From contig JBGTLA010000134.1 of the NCBI GenBank assembly GCA_041744375.1, positions 1 to 30,965 of the forward strand: a stretch of DNA of 30,965 bases, in the 5' to 3' direction. Each line of letters starts with the position of its first letter. Position 1 is the stretch's first letter. A program made the translations under genes and the position numbers. This DNA is from JBGTLA01 sp041744375 (GTDB lineage Bacteria; Actinomycetota; Acidimicrobiia; Spongiisociales; ZC4RG35). Shown piece by piece: positions 6,944-15,113 of this stretch. The notes beneath the pieces were generated by a model. The model worked only from the letters and a program-made list of their open reading frames with translations. It searched no databases and was not told the origin of the DNA.

Positions 6944-9160
6944 ATGATCACCCACGGTCCTTCGGGCTTCTGGGCTGTCGAGAACCCCAGCGGGCCGATT
7001 GCGCCGCTCACCGAGCACCAGGTCTTGGTCTTCTTGGTCCAGGTGCTCCTGTTGGTGGGCGTGGCCCGGCTCTTCGGCACCGTGATGAAGCGGCTGGGTC
7101 AGCCGCCGGTCGTGGGTGAGTTGCTGGCCGGGGTCGCCCTGGGGCCATCGCTGTTTGGAATCGTGTTTCCTTCCGCCCACGCGTGGGTGTTCGTCGCCAG
7201 CCCTGTCGTCAACTCGTCCACGTTCGCGCTGGCATGGCTGGGTGTTGTTTTCCTGTTGGTGGTCATGGGATTCGAAACCGACCTGGCCATCATCTCTCGA
7301 TTCCGGCGCGTGGCCCTGGCGGTGGCGGCCGGGTCTCTGATCCTGCCCATGATTGTCACGGGTGCGTTCGGGTTGGGACTCGCGGATCAGTTGTCGGGGG
7401 TGGCTGACCCGTTGCCGTGGGTGTTCGCCAGCTTCTTTGCGCTGGCGCTGTCGGTTTCGGCCCTTCCAGTGGTGGGCAAGATTCTGGCGGACCTCGGCGT
7501 GCTGCGGCGCAACTTCGGTCAGATCACCCTCGCCGCCGCGATGGCCAAGGATGCCGTGGGCTGGCTGATCCTCGCCGTGCTCTCGGGTGTGGCCCTCGGC
7601 GGTGTTCGGCTCGACAGCATCATGGTGTCGTTCGGTGGTCTGGCCATCTTTGTGCTGTTCGTCTTCACGCTTGGTCGCCGCCTGATCGATGCCCTGTTCA
7701 AGTTCGTGCTGGCGCGCGGCTCGGAGGTGGCGGCCGGGGTCTCAATAGCTGTGGTGGCGGCTCTGGCCGGAGGAGTGGTGACCCAGGCTCTGCATGTTGA
7801 GGCCATCCTCGGCGCATACCTGGTGGGATTGGTCCTGGCGCGAACGCGCCATCAACTACCCCAAGTGCGGGAGCGACTCGAGATGATGACGGCGGCGTTT
7901 TTCGCCCCCGTCTTCTTCGCTGTCAGCGGGCTGCGGGTCGACATCACGGCGCTCGCTCAACTTGAAACAGCCGCATGGACTGTGGGAGCGATCGTTCTGG
8001 CCGTGGGCTCCAAGGTACTGGGAGCCGTGATCAGTGGGCGTCTGGCAGGGGTCGGCACACGCGAAGCAGTAGCGCTTGGTGCGGGACTCAGCCCCCTCGG
8101 CGTGATGGGAGTCGTGGTGGCGATCGTCGGCCTGAACGTGGGGGTGCTAGACGAGGCGGCCTACACCATTTTGGTGCTAGCGGCGGTCGTTACGTCGTTG
8201 CTTGCACCCATGATGTTGAAGTGGGCTGTGGGCCGTTGGGAGCCGCCGGCCGAAGAGGCTGGTCGGCTCGAATGGGAATCCCTCCGCGACGACTCGGAGA
8301 TTCTTGGTGCCAACCGCATCCTCCTGCCCACCCGGGGCGGTCGAAACAGTATCTATGCGGCCCGGTTGGTTGCGGCCGCCTTTCCCCAAGCCGAGGTGAC
8401 GGTATTCACCGTCGAGTTACCCGAACGCCGGGGTGCCTTTCGGTGGCTGAGGAGAGGTGTGGGGGATTCTTCTGAACCCGACCTGATCGTCGAGGCTCTG
8501 GGCGCGACGCCGTCCCGAACGCTTCACAAGGTGGCATCCGATCCGGTGAGCGCCATCTTGGCCGAGAGCCGTTTGGGTTATGACCTCCTGGTGGTGGGGG
8601 CGTCGCGGGGAGAGGAGCGCTTGTCGGTGATGTCGACGGTGGTCGAGAGGGTCCTTCGCGAGGTTGGAATCCAGACCCTGATAGTCCAGTTCCCGAGCAA
8701 ACAGGCTCCTGAGCACCTCCCCGAGAGAGTGCTGGTGCCGGTCACCGCGAGCAGATCGAGCCGAGCTGCTGAAGAGTTTGGCTATTCCTTGGCCCGTGTG
8801 TCAGCCGGAAAAGCAGTGGCTTTACACGTCGTCAATCGCCCCGACGGCGAAGGCGTGTATTTGCCCGATCACCGGATGGAAGAGTCGATACGGACGGCCG
8901 ATGCGTTGCTCATGGGCTCTCAGGAATTCGGTGCTAGGTTGGGCGTGGAGTTGGAAACGGAGACTCGAATCGCTCCCAACGCGGAACGAGAGATTCTCAA
9001 ATTTGCGGACCGGAACGGAATGGACCTGGTCGTGCTCGGCACATCGAATCGGCCGGTGACGAACCGGCCGTTCTTCGGCCATCGCATCAGCTACATGGCT
9101 GAAAACTCCTCCCTACCCGTGGTGATCGTGGCAATCCCGTCCCTACGGGGCGGGACCTGA
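6944..9160 (+). CDS. second CPA2-family antiporter fused to universal-stress domains
   Basis: The 738-residue protein has the same architecture as its divergent neighbour: a CPA2 membrane domain to about residue 425 with GQPPVVGELLAGVALGPS at 52-69, then two Usp-like domains beginning near NRILLPTRGG and ERVLVPVTAS and ending PVVIVAIPS. A key difference is at the ion-binding pair: where the neighbour has Asp-Asp, this protein has Lys202-Asp203 (AAMAKDAVGW). Family members use D-D, N-D or Q-D there, so a lysine suggests different ion selectivity or stoichiometry. The ATG at 6944 follows a weak GGTGCCCGG and lies 67 bases from the riboswitch 5' edge of the other gene. No aptamer is seen in this gene's own leader. 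Confidence 0.88.
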   Translation: MITHGPSGFWAVENPSGPIAPLTEHQVLVFLVQVLLLVGVARLFGTVMKRLGQPPVVGELLAGVALGPSLFGIVFPSAHAWVFVASPVVNSSTFALAWLGVVFLLVVMGFETDLAIISRFRRVALAVAAGSLILPMIVTGAFGLGLADQLSGVADPLPWVFASFFALALSVSALPVVGKILADLGVLRRNFGQITLAAAMAKDAVGWLILAVLSGVALGGVRLDSIMVSFGGLAIFVLFVFTLGRRLIDALFKFVLARGSEVAAGVSIAVVAALAGGVVTQALHVEAILGAYLVGLVLARTRHQLPQVRERLEMMTAAFFAPVFFAVSGLRVDITALAQLETAAWTVGAIVLAVGSKVLGAVISGRLAGVGTREAVALGAGLSPLGVMGVVVAIVGLNVGVLDEAAYTILVLAAVVTSLLAPMMLKWAVGRWEPPAEEAGRLEWESLRDDSEILGANRILLPTRGGRNSIYAARLVAAAFPQAEVTVFTVELPERRGAFRWLRRGVGDSSEPDLIVEALGATPSRTLHKVASDPVSAILAESRLGYDLLVVGASRGEERLSVMSTVVERVLREVGIQTLIVQFPSKQAPEHLPERVLVPVTASRSSRAAEEFGYSLARVSAGKAVALHVVNRPDGEGVYLPDHRMEESIRTADALLMGSQEFGARLGVELETETRIAPNAEREILKFADRNGMDLVVLGTSNRPVTNRPFFGHRISYMAENSSLPVVIVAIPSLRGGT

Positions 9161-9334
9161 GAAGGCCGGCCGCCGTCTTCTACGTGTCGACAGCAAGGGC
9201 ATCCATGGAGCGCTCGGCCTTGGAGACGGACGCACCGAGCCCCGTCATCGTCATCCCTCTGCAGACAGATCGATGACCTCGATGCCGGTGAGTGTCACGA
9301 ACCGCCATACTTAGCTCAACCGACCAGGAAAGCC

Positions 9335-10300
9335 ATGACGACCCTCCAGATCACCCGCAGGTCCGATGTTCTGCCTGAAGCAGAGCTGGCGGCGATCGCT
9401 CCCACACTGGCCGAGATAGACCGGCTCAAAGCGGAACGCAATGCCGTGGTGGCCGCCCACAACTACATGACCCCCGACATCTTCGCCACGGCCGATCTAC
9501 GCGGCGATTCGTTATATCTCGCTCAGGTGGCCCGCGAGACTCCCGCCGATGTGATCGTGTTGGCCGGTGTCCACTTCATGGCCGAGACCGCCAAGATCAT
9601 CAACCCCGAGAAGACGGTGCTCGTCCCGGACCTGAGAGCGGGTTGTTCGCTGTCGGAGGGAATCACGGGCGCCGACGTGCGCCGGTTGCGAGAGCAACAT
9701 CCCGGGGCACCGGTGGTGACGTACGTGAACACGTCGGCTGAGGTCAAGGCCGAGTCCGACATCTGCTGCACGTCGGGCAACGCCAAGGCGGTGGTCGAGT
9801 CGCTCGGTGTGGACGAGGTGATCTTCATTCCCGACCAGTACCTGGCCGACTGGGTGGCGTCCCAGACCGATGTCACCATCCACACGTGGGCAGGATCGTG
9901 CATGGTCCACGAACGGTTCACGGGAGTGGAGATCGCCTCCCATCGGAAGGGGTTGGGTGACATCGCCGTCATCGCCCATCCCGAGTGCCCGGCCGACGTC
10001 CTGGCCGAAGCAGACTACGTGGGTTCCACCAATGGGATGATCGAGTGGGTCAAGACCCAGCGGCCCGAGCGAGTGATGATGATCACAGAGTGCTCCATGG
10101 CTGACAACGTCGCCCTGGAATCCCCTGAGACGGAGTTCGTGCGGCCGTGCAACCTGTGCCCCCACATGAAGCGGATAACGCTGGAGGGCATTCGCCGATC
10201 ACTGGAAACGATGACGCACCAGGTCGAGATCGATCCCGACGTGTCCGCCCGCGCCCGGTTGGCCGTCGAACGGATGCTGGATGTCGGGCGCGACGACTGA
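9335..10300 (+). CDS. nadA: quinolinate synthase A
   Basis: NadA condenses iminoaspartate with dihydroxyacetone phosphate to quinolinate using a [4Fe-4S] cluster. The 321-residue protein shows AHNYMTPDI near residue 41, GDSLYLA, VHFMAETAKI, the cluster cysteine in LRAGCSL (Cys104), TYVNTSAEVKAESD with CCTSGNA, WAGSCMVHE (Cys189), HPECP and CNLCPHMKRI (Cys272/Cys275). The spacing of Cys104, Cys189 and Cys275 fits the three cluster ligands of the family. The ATG at 9335 is preceded by AGGAAAG. It is first of three nad genes; nadB follows after six bases. The 174-base leader shows no operator I can name. Confidence 0.96.
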   Translation: MTTLQITRRSDVLPEAELAAIAPTLAEIDRLKAERNAVVAAHNYMTPDIFATADLRGDSLYLAQVARETPADVIVLAGVHFMAETAKIINPEKTVLVPDLRAGCSLSEGITGADVRRLREQHPGAPVVTYVNTSAEVKAESDICCTSGNAKAVVESLGVDEVIFIPDQYLADWVASQTDVTIHTWAGSCMVHERFTGVEIASHRKGLGDIAVIAHPECPADVLAEADYVGSTNGMIEWVKTQRPERVMMITECSMADNVALESPETEFVRPCNLCPHMKRITLEGIRRSLETMTHQVEIDPDVSARARLAVERMLDVGRDD

Positions 10301-10306
10301 CGTGAC

Positions 10307-11827
10307 GTGACAGAAGTCGTCCGTCTCGACGATCCTCTGGTGGTGGGTGCCGGGGTGGCCGGGTTGACGGTGGCTTTGGCCCTTCCCCGCGCCACCGTGC
10401 TGGTTCCCGATGAGCGCGGGTCGACCTGGTGGGCGCAGGGCGGCATTGCCGTGGCGATGGCCGAGGGCGACGATCCGGGCCTGCACGCCGCCGACACCCT
10501 CGAAGTGGCCGGAGGGCTGGCGGCAGAGGAGGCGGTGGGGATCCTGACCGAGGGAGGACCGGAGGCGGTGGAGCGTCTCATGGCTCTGGGAGCCGCCTTC
10601 GACACCGACGAAGACGGCGTGTTGCTGTGGGGTCAGGAGGCCGGGCATAGTCGCCGCCGCATCCTCCACGCCGACGGCGACGCCACCGGGGCCGAGGTCA
10701 TGCGCACGCTGACCGCCGCCGTCGGTTCTTCCGAAACCGTCACCCAGATGCTGGGTTGGAAGGCGATCGACCTCGTGCAAGAGGGGAGTCGGGTGGTGGG
10801 GGCCGTCATCAGTGATTCCCGCGGTCGCCGTCAGGTGGTGCTGGCGCCGGGGGTGGTACTGGCCACAGGAGGAATCGGACGACTCTATTCCCGCACCACG
10901 AACCCCGAGGGAGTGACCGGTGACGGAATCGCCATGGCTGCCAGGTTGGGGGCGCGCCTCGCCGACATGGAGTTCGTCCAGTTCCACCCCACGGCCCTGG
11001 CAGGAGGCAAGGATCCGCTCCCGCTGCTCACCGAAGCGCTGCGGGGTGAGGGAGCCATCCTGGTGGACGCCCATGGGCGAAGGTTCATGGTGTCTCAGCA
11101 TCGAGACGCCGAGTTGGCGCCCCGGGACGTGGTGGCCCGGGCGATCTGGTGGCAGCTGGACAAGGGTGCCGGGGCGTATCTCGACGCCACCTCGATCGGG
11201 AACTTTCCCGAGCGGTTCCCGACCGTGTTCGCCCATTCCTTGTCGATGGGACTCGATCCCCGGGCGGGCCCGCTCCCCGTTTCGCCCGCCGCTCACTATT
11301 TCATGGGTGGAATCGACACCGGCCCTGAGGGCCGGTCGTCGATCGACGGCCTGTGGGCGGTGGGCGAGTGCGCCTCCAACGGAGTGCACGGTGCCAACCG
11401 GCTGGCTTCCAACTCGCTACTCGAGGGGTTGGTCTTCGGTGCCCGCACAGCCCTCGACGTGTCCCAGTCGGGTCCGGTACCCGGTTCCGGTCCTTACCGG
11501 GTACCCATCGACGCTCTCGACCTCCCCCTGCGTCCGGGTCCCGCTTTGGAGGAGCTGCGTCAGCTCATGTGGGAAAGGGTCGGCCTGGTTCGCATCGGGA
11601 ACGGGTTGTGGGACGCCCGTAACCAGCTTCTCGAGCTCGACTCGGTTCTGAGGAGGTCGGTGGCGGGTCGAGTTGCCGCCGACGTGGCCCGCTTCATCAT
11701 TCCCGCCGCTCTGCGACGCAGTGAGTCCCGCGGTGGCCACTACCGCGCCGATTACCCCGACCCCGACCCGCTCCAGGCTGAACGCATGATGGTGGAGCCC
11801 GCCGTGGCGGAGATGGTGTCGCTCTGA
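10307..11827 (+). CDS. nadB: L-aspartate oxidase
   Basis: NadB is the FAD enzyme that oxidises L-aspartate to iminoaspartate, the substrate handed to NadA. The 506-residue product starts with a dinucleotide-binding loop (VGAGVAGL, residues 13-20) and carries WWAQGGIAVA, ATGGIGRLYSRTTNP, DMEFVQFHPTAL, SPAAHYFMGGI and GECASNGVHGANRLASNSL, all characteristic of the family. A GTG at 10307 is used as start; a second GTG lies two codons upstream at 10302 in another frame and is not in play. No clear ribosome-binding site is present, so translation is probably coupled to nadA six bases upstream. Confidence 0.96.
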   Translation: MTEVVRLDDPLVVGAGVAGLTVALALPRATVLVPDERGSTWWAQGGIAVAMAEGDDPGLHAADTLEVAGGLAAEEAVGILTEGGPEAVERLMALGAAFDTDEDGVLLWGQEAGHSRRRILHADGDATGAEVMRTLTAAVGSSETVTQMLGWKAIDLVQEGSRVVGAVISDSRGRRQVVLAPGVVLATGGIGRLYSRTTNPEGVTGDGIAMAARLGARLADMEFVQFHPTALAGGKDPLPLLTEALRGEGAILVDAHGRRFMVSQHRDAELAPRDVVARAIWWQLDKGAGAYLDATSIGNFPERFPTVFAHSLSMGLDPRAGPLPVSPAAHYFMGGIDTGPEGRSSIDGLWAVGECASNGVHGANRLASNSLLEGLVFGARTALDVSQSGPVPGSGPYRVPIDALDLPLRPGPALEELRQLMWERVGLVRIGNGLWDARNQLLELDSVLRRSVAGRVAADVARFIIPAALRRSESRGGHYRADYPDPDPLQAERMMVEPAVAEMVSL

Positions 11828-11860
11828 GCTTGCCAGAGGCGCCGGTAGCCTGAGAGGACC

Positions 11861-12700
11861 ATGACGCTGCATCCCTCGATGTTCGAAGACATTGTCCGTC
11901 GGGTTCTCGACGAAGACCTGGGAGAGGCGGGGGACCTGACGACCGAGGCTTGCATTTCGGCTGATTCCCGCTCACGGGCTGAGATGGTGGTTCGTTCCCC
12001 GGGGGTGGTGGCCGGAGTGGCAGTGGCGGAGGCGGTCTTCGTGACAGTCGACCCCTCGCTGCATTTCCAAGCGACCCTCTCCGACGGCGAGGCAGTGGCC
12101 GTGGGCACGGTGGCGGCCACGGTGGAAGGCCGTTCCCGATCGATTCTCATCGCCGAACGAGCGGCGCTCAACCTCGTGGGCCGGATGTCGGGAGTTGCCA
12201 CCGCCACCGCCCAACTCGTGGCGGCCATCGCCGGCACCAAGGCGGTGATAGCCGACACCCGCAAGACGATGCCCGGCCTCCGGGCTCTGGACAAGTACGC
12301 CGTCAGGATGGGCGGTGGACACAATCATCGATTCGGTCTTCACGACGCCGTCATGATCAAAGACAACCACATCGTGGCTGCGGGAGGGATCTCGGCGGCG
12401 GTGCGGGCCGTGCGCGCCCGGGTGGGGCACACGGTCAAGATCGAAGTGGAGGTCGAGACCCTAGGGCAACTCGAAGAGCTGCTCGAGGTCCGTGCCGACA
12501 TCGCCCTCTTGGACAACATGGACACCGACACGCTCGCCCAGGCCGTGCAGATGGTGGGAGGGGCGATGGTGTGCGAAGCGTCGGGCGGTATCACCGCCGA
12601 CACGGTGCGAGCGGTGGCCGAGACCGGAGTTGACGTGATCTCCGTGGGGTGGATCACTCACTCGGTCCGTCAGTTGGACATAGCGCTGGACTTCGTCTGA
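11861..12700 (+). CDS. nadC: nicotinate-nucleotide pyrophosphorylase (quinolinate phosphoribosyltransferase)
   Basis: NadC decarboxylates quinolinate and transfers phosphoribose from PRPP to give nicotinate mononucleotide, completing the three-step set encoded here. The 279-residue protein shows the ERAALNLVGRMSGVAT segment at about 99-114, ADTRKTMPGLR at 131-141, GGGHNHRFGLHDAVMIKDNH at 151-170 and CEASGGIT near the C-terminus, holding the conserved arginine, lysine and histidine residues that bind substrate phosphate and carboxylates. The start at 11861 has AGAGG just upstream. The 3' end overlaps that of a convergent small membrane-protein gene by 31 bases. Confidence 0.96.
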   Translation: MTLHPSMFEDIVRRVLDEDLGEAGDLTTEACISADSRSRAEMVVRSPGVVAGVAVAEAVFVTVDPSLHFQATLSDGEAVAVGTVAATVEGRSRSILIAERAALNLVGRMSGVATATAQLVAAIAGTKAVIADTRKTMPGLRALDKYAVRMGGGHNHRFGLHDAVMIKDNHIVAAGGISAAVRAVRARVGHTVKIEVEVETLGQLEELLEVRADIALLDNMDTDTLAQAVQMVGGAMVCEASGGITADTVRAVAETGVDVISVGWITHSVRQLDIALDFV

Positions 12701-12912
12701 GAATGCCGACCGGATTGGGCAGGGGCTCTCCGACTGTTGATGACGAGGAGCCGATGGCGGGCGTAGATCCCAACCGTGGCGGCGAGGATGGCCCACATGA
12801 CCATGGTTGGCGCTCCAAGCGACAGCGCGGTGGCGACGGCGACGAATAGCAGGATGGCGGACGCCACCAGTGTGGCGCGGACTACCAGCTGATACGCGTG
12901 TTCGATGTTCAT
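12670..12912 (-). CDS. small two-pass membrane protein, unknown function
   Basis: The 80-residue product has two hydrophobic segments, about residues 9-32 (LVVRATLVASAILLFVAVA) and 37-56, followed by a basic tail (ARHRLL, SRRAP). It is probably an inner-membrane protein with a cytosolic C-terminus. I chose ATG 12912 because a strong GAGGAG lies seven bases upstream; longer in-frame starts to 12984 lack one. The gene converges on nadC with a 31-base overlap of coding ends and diverges from mdh over a 95-base gap. I do not recognise the family. Confidence 0.65.
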   Translation of the reverse strand: MNIEHAYQLVVRATLVASAILLFVAVATALSLGAPTMVMWAILAATVGIYARHRLLVINSRRAPAQSGRHSQTKSSAMSN

Positions 12913-13007
12913 GGTCCGGCTCCTCGATCGACTCTCCAACTCATCGGCGCCGGCTCTGCCCGACTTGAGCCGGCTGCCCGTCACGATGTGGCCACTACTG
13001 TGAGGCT

Positions 13008-13994
13008 ATGACTCAACCCCTGCGTGTGGCCGTGACCGGCGCGGCCGGACAGATCGGATACAGCCTGCTCTTCAGGATCGCCGCCGGCGCGATGCTCGGT
13101 GAGGACCAGCCCGTCATCCTCCAGATGCTGGAGATACCTGTTGCGCTCGGTGCCCTCGAAGGTGTGGCTATGGAACTGGAAGATTGTGCCTTTCCGCTGC
13201 TCGAGGGCATGGTCCTGAGCGACGACCCCGAGGAGGCGTTTGCCGATGCCGACGTCGCTCTGCTGGTGGGGGCCATGCCCAGAAAGGCGGGAATGGAGCG
13301 TGGTGACTTGCTGGAGGCGAACGGCGCGATCTTCACCGCCCAGGGCAAGGCGCTGGCATCGGCGGCGTCTTCGGACGTCAAGGTCCTGGTGGTGGGCAAT
13401 CCAGCCAACACCAATGCTCTCATCGCCATGCACAACGCCGCTGGGCTCGATCCACGCCAGTTCACCGCCATGACCCGTCTCGACCACAACCGGGCACTCA
13501 GCCAGCTCTCGAAGAAGACGGGCACCCCGGTGGCGGAGATCTCCCGGATGACGATCTGGGGAAACCACTCAGCCACCCAATACCCGGATCTCTTCCACTG
13601 TCTCATCGGCGGCCGCTCCGCCTATGAAGTCGTCGACGACCACCAGTGGGTCGCAGAAACCTTCATCCCCACCGTCGCCAAGCGGGGTGCGGCCATCATT
13701 GAGGCACGGGGGAGCTCGTCGGCCGCCTCGGCCGCCAATGCCGCCATCGCCCACATGCGTGACTGGGTGGGCGGCACGACCGAGGGGGACTGGGTTTCGA
13801 TGGCGGTGGTGTCCGACGGGTCGTATGGAGTACCCGAAGGCATCATCTCGTCGTTCCCGTGTACCACCCGGGCCGGTGCATGGGAGGTCGTCGGGGGACT
13901 CGAGATCGACGACTGGTCGCGTTCGCTCATCGACGCTTCGGTGGCCGAATTGGTCTCCGAACGCGACGCCGTCAGCGATCTGGGGCTCATCTAG
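13008..13994 (+). CDS. mdh: malate dehydrogenase
   Basis: This enzyme interconverts malate and oxaloacetate with NAD(H) in the TCA cycle. The 328-residue protein is of the size usual for the family. It has the Rossmann loop VTGAAGQIG at 9-17, the substrate-loop arginines in VGAMPRKAGMERGD, VVGNPANTN, MTRLDHNRA with the catalytic aspartate, and IWGNHSATQYPD with the catalytic histidine. These identify malate rather than lactate dehydrogenase of the actinobacterial/proteobacterial cytosolic type. Start ATG 13008 follows GTGAGG. It is read alone and followed by the hup gene with its own promoter candidate. Confidence 0.96.
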   Translation: MTQPLRVAVTGAAGQIGYSLLFRIAAGAMLGEDQPVILQMLEIPVALGALEGVAMELEDCAFPLLEGMVLSDDPEEAFADADVALLVGAMPRKAGMERGDLLEANGAIFTAQGKALASAASSDVKVLVVGNPANTNALIAMHNAAGLDPRQFTAMTRLDHNRALSQLSKKTGTPVAEISRMTIWGNHSATQYPDLFHCLIGGRSAYEVVDDHQWVAETFIPTVAKRGAAIIEARGSSSAASAANAAIAHMRDWVGGTTEGDWVSMAVVSDGSYGVPEGIISSFPCTTRAGAWEVVGGLEIDDWSRSLIDASVAELVSERDAVSDLGLI

Positions 13995-14039
13995 CCCGAG
14001 ACCGTCGCAAAGAAAATCGCTTGGTTGAGCGGTTGAGGC

Positions 14040-14068
14040 TTGCCTTTCGGCGCGAAAACGCCCAGAAT
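14040..14068 (+). promoter_or_regulatory. candidate sigma-70-type promoter of hup
   Basis: TTGCCT (14040-14045) and CAGAAT (14063-14068) are separated by 17 bases and lie 44 bases before the hup start. They resemble -35 and -10 boxes of housekeeping promoters. This is a pattern call only. Confidence 0.4.
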
Positions 14069-14112
14069 CACACCGTTGTCATTCGAGCCCCGACACAAAG
14101 GAGGAGTGGCTC

Positions 14113-14385
14113 ATGAACAAGGCAGAACTCGTAGACGCGGTGGCAGCCGCCACCGGCGAAAGCAAGGCGGGTGCTGCAGCCAGCGTCGACGCCGTGCTGA
14201 GTTCCATCACAGGAGCTCTGAAGTCCGGCGACAAGGTGTCGCTGACCGGCTTCGGCACCTTCGAGGTGCGCAACCGCGCAGCTCGTACCGGCCGCAATCC
14301 CCAGACAGGCGAGACGATCCAGGTGCGGGCTTCCAAGGCCCCCGCCTTCAAGGCCGGCAAGGCTCTCAAGGAAGCCGTCAACTGA
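14113..14385 (+). CDS. hup: DNA-binding protein HU
   Basis: The 90-residue protein is a canonical HU: MNKAELVDAVAAATG start, then the GDKVSLTGFGTFEVRNRAARTGRNPQTGE beta-arm region and the C-terminal KAPAFKAGKALKEAVN. It bends DNA non-specifically and organises the nucleoid as a dimer. Unlike Mycobacterium and Streptomyces HupB/HupS it lacks a long lysine-alanine tail. The AAGGAGGAG ribosome-binding site is nearly perfect, in line with high expression, and a strong terminator follows at once, making it monocistronic. Confidence 0.97.
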   Translation: MNKAELVDAVAAATGESKAGAAASVDAVLSSITGALKSGDKVSLTGFGTFEVRNRAARTGRNPQTGETIQVRASKAPAFKAGKALKEAVN

Positions 14386-14403
14386 CCTGACCCGATCCGA
14401 CAC

Positions 14404-14436
14404 GAGAGGGCCCCGGCAAACCGCCGGGGCCCTCTC
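14404..14436 (+). terminator. hup: hup terminator hairpin
   Basis: Arms GAGAGGGCCCCGGC (14404-14417) and GCCGGGGCCCTCTC (14423-14436) form a perfect 14-bp stem with a five-base loop, 18 bases after the hup stop. Confidence 0.85.
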
Positions 14437-14478
14437 AGTGTCAGGCTGCAAACCGGGGTGGAAACGGCCCGGACAGGC

Positions 14479-14507
14479 GAGAACCCCGGGGGGTGTTCGG
14501 GGTTCTC
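14479..14507. terminator. second hairpin between hup and the SCP2-like gene
   Basis: GAGAACCCC (14479-14487) and GGGGTTCTC (14499-14507) form a 9-bp perfect stem with an 11-base loop. It lies between convergent genes and could end transcription of the minus-strand SCP2-like gene. Nothing else is seen in 14508-14642. Confidence 0.45.
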
Positions 14508-14642
14508 TTGGTGCCCAGAGGGAGGTTTCTGGGAGGACTCGATGGGAGGTCGGTCCTAGTTGTCGGCCGTTGGGGACTCCGACCGTGTTTAGTTCATCGG
14601 CCTTTTGCCTCGGTAACTGGGTAGGTCGTTGGACTCAACCAC

Positions 14643-15029
14643 TCAGTACTCGACGTCCAGATCCTTGACGGCCGAACCCCATTCGGAGATGGCTTTCTGA
14701 TGCATCATCAGTTTGGCCAGGTTCCCCGACACCTTGATTTTTCCGGTCATGAACGCCGTTTGGGTGTTGAGGTCGCCCTTGGAGATGGCTGCCGCCGTTT
14801 CGTAGCTCTGCTCTACGGTGACGTCGGGATCCTGGGTCTGGCCCAATCCGAGTTCGGCGACCCCGGCAGAGGTGGCGAGGTAGTAGGAGACGTCGCCGTC
14901 GGGCGTTTCAGAAGTGTTGAACTGGATGGAGAGATCGGCGGCACCCATCGATGTCTTGAAACCGGGATGGTTGTTCAGTGCATCGGTGACTGCCTGGGCC
15001 CAGTCATCGGATAGAAACTTCACGGCCAT
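14643..15029 (-). CDS. SCP2 sterol-carrier-domain protein
   Basis: The 128-residue protein is a single SCP2-like domain: MAVKFLSDDWAQAVTDALN at the start, a beta-rich middle (YYLATSAGVAELGLG, DVTVEQSYETAAAISKGD) and the usual end GKIKVSGNLAKLMMHQ. The fold makes a hydrophobic pocket for lipids or acyl chains; in bacteria it often stands alone with unknown ligand. The ATG at 15029 has AGGAGG seven bases upstream, so the in-frame upstream extension to 15110 is not coding. It lies downstream of the HNH gene, 84 bases away, and may be a separate unit. Confidence 0.85.
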   Translation of the reverse strand: MAVKFLSDDWAQAVTDALNNHPGFKTSMGAADLSIQFNTSETPDGDVSYYLATSAGVAELGLGQTQDPDVTVEQSYETAAAISKGDLNTQTAFMTGKIKVSGNLAKLMMHQKAISEWGSAVKDLDVEY

Positions 15030-15113
15030 TGGTATCCCTCCTGGAGGTACTGAGCGACTCAGGGAATCGTAACGCCTGCCCGACTTCTGGCGAATGTCGA
15101 CGCGGTCCACCGA

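Noticed and set aside
9161..9334. NAD-responsive operator (NrtR/NiaR-like) before nadA
   Set aside because: No clear palindrome of the known types was found in the leader.
10199..11389. 396-codon minus-strand frame over nadB
   Set aside because: Antisense of a fully conserved enzyme with no domain of its own; long antisense frames are common in GC-rich DNA.
14508..14642. Possible tRNA or small RNA after hup
   Set aside because: No cloverleaf arms or T-loop sequence could be fitted; only the hairpin at 14479-14507 is convincing.
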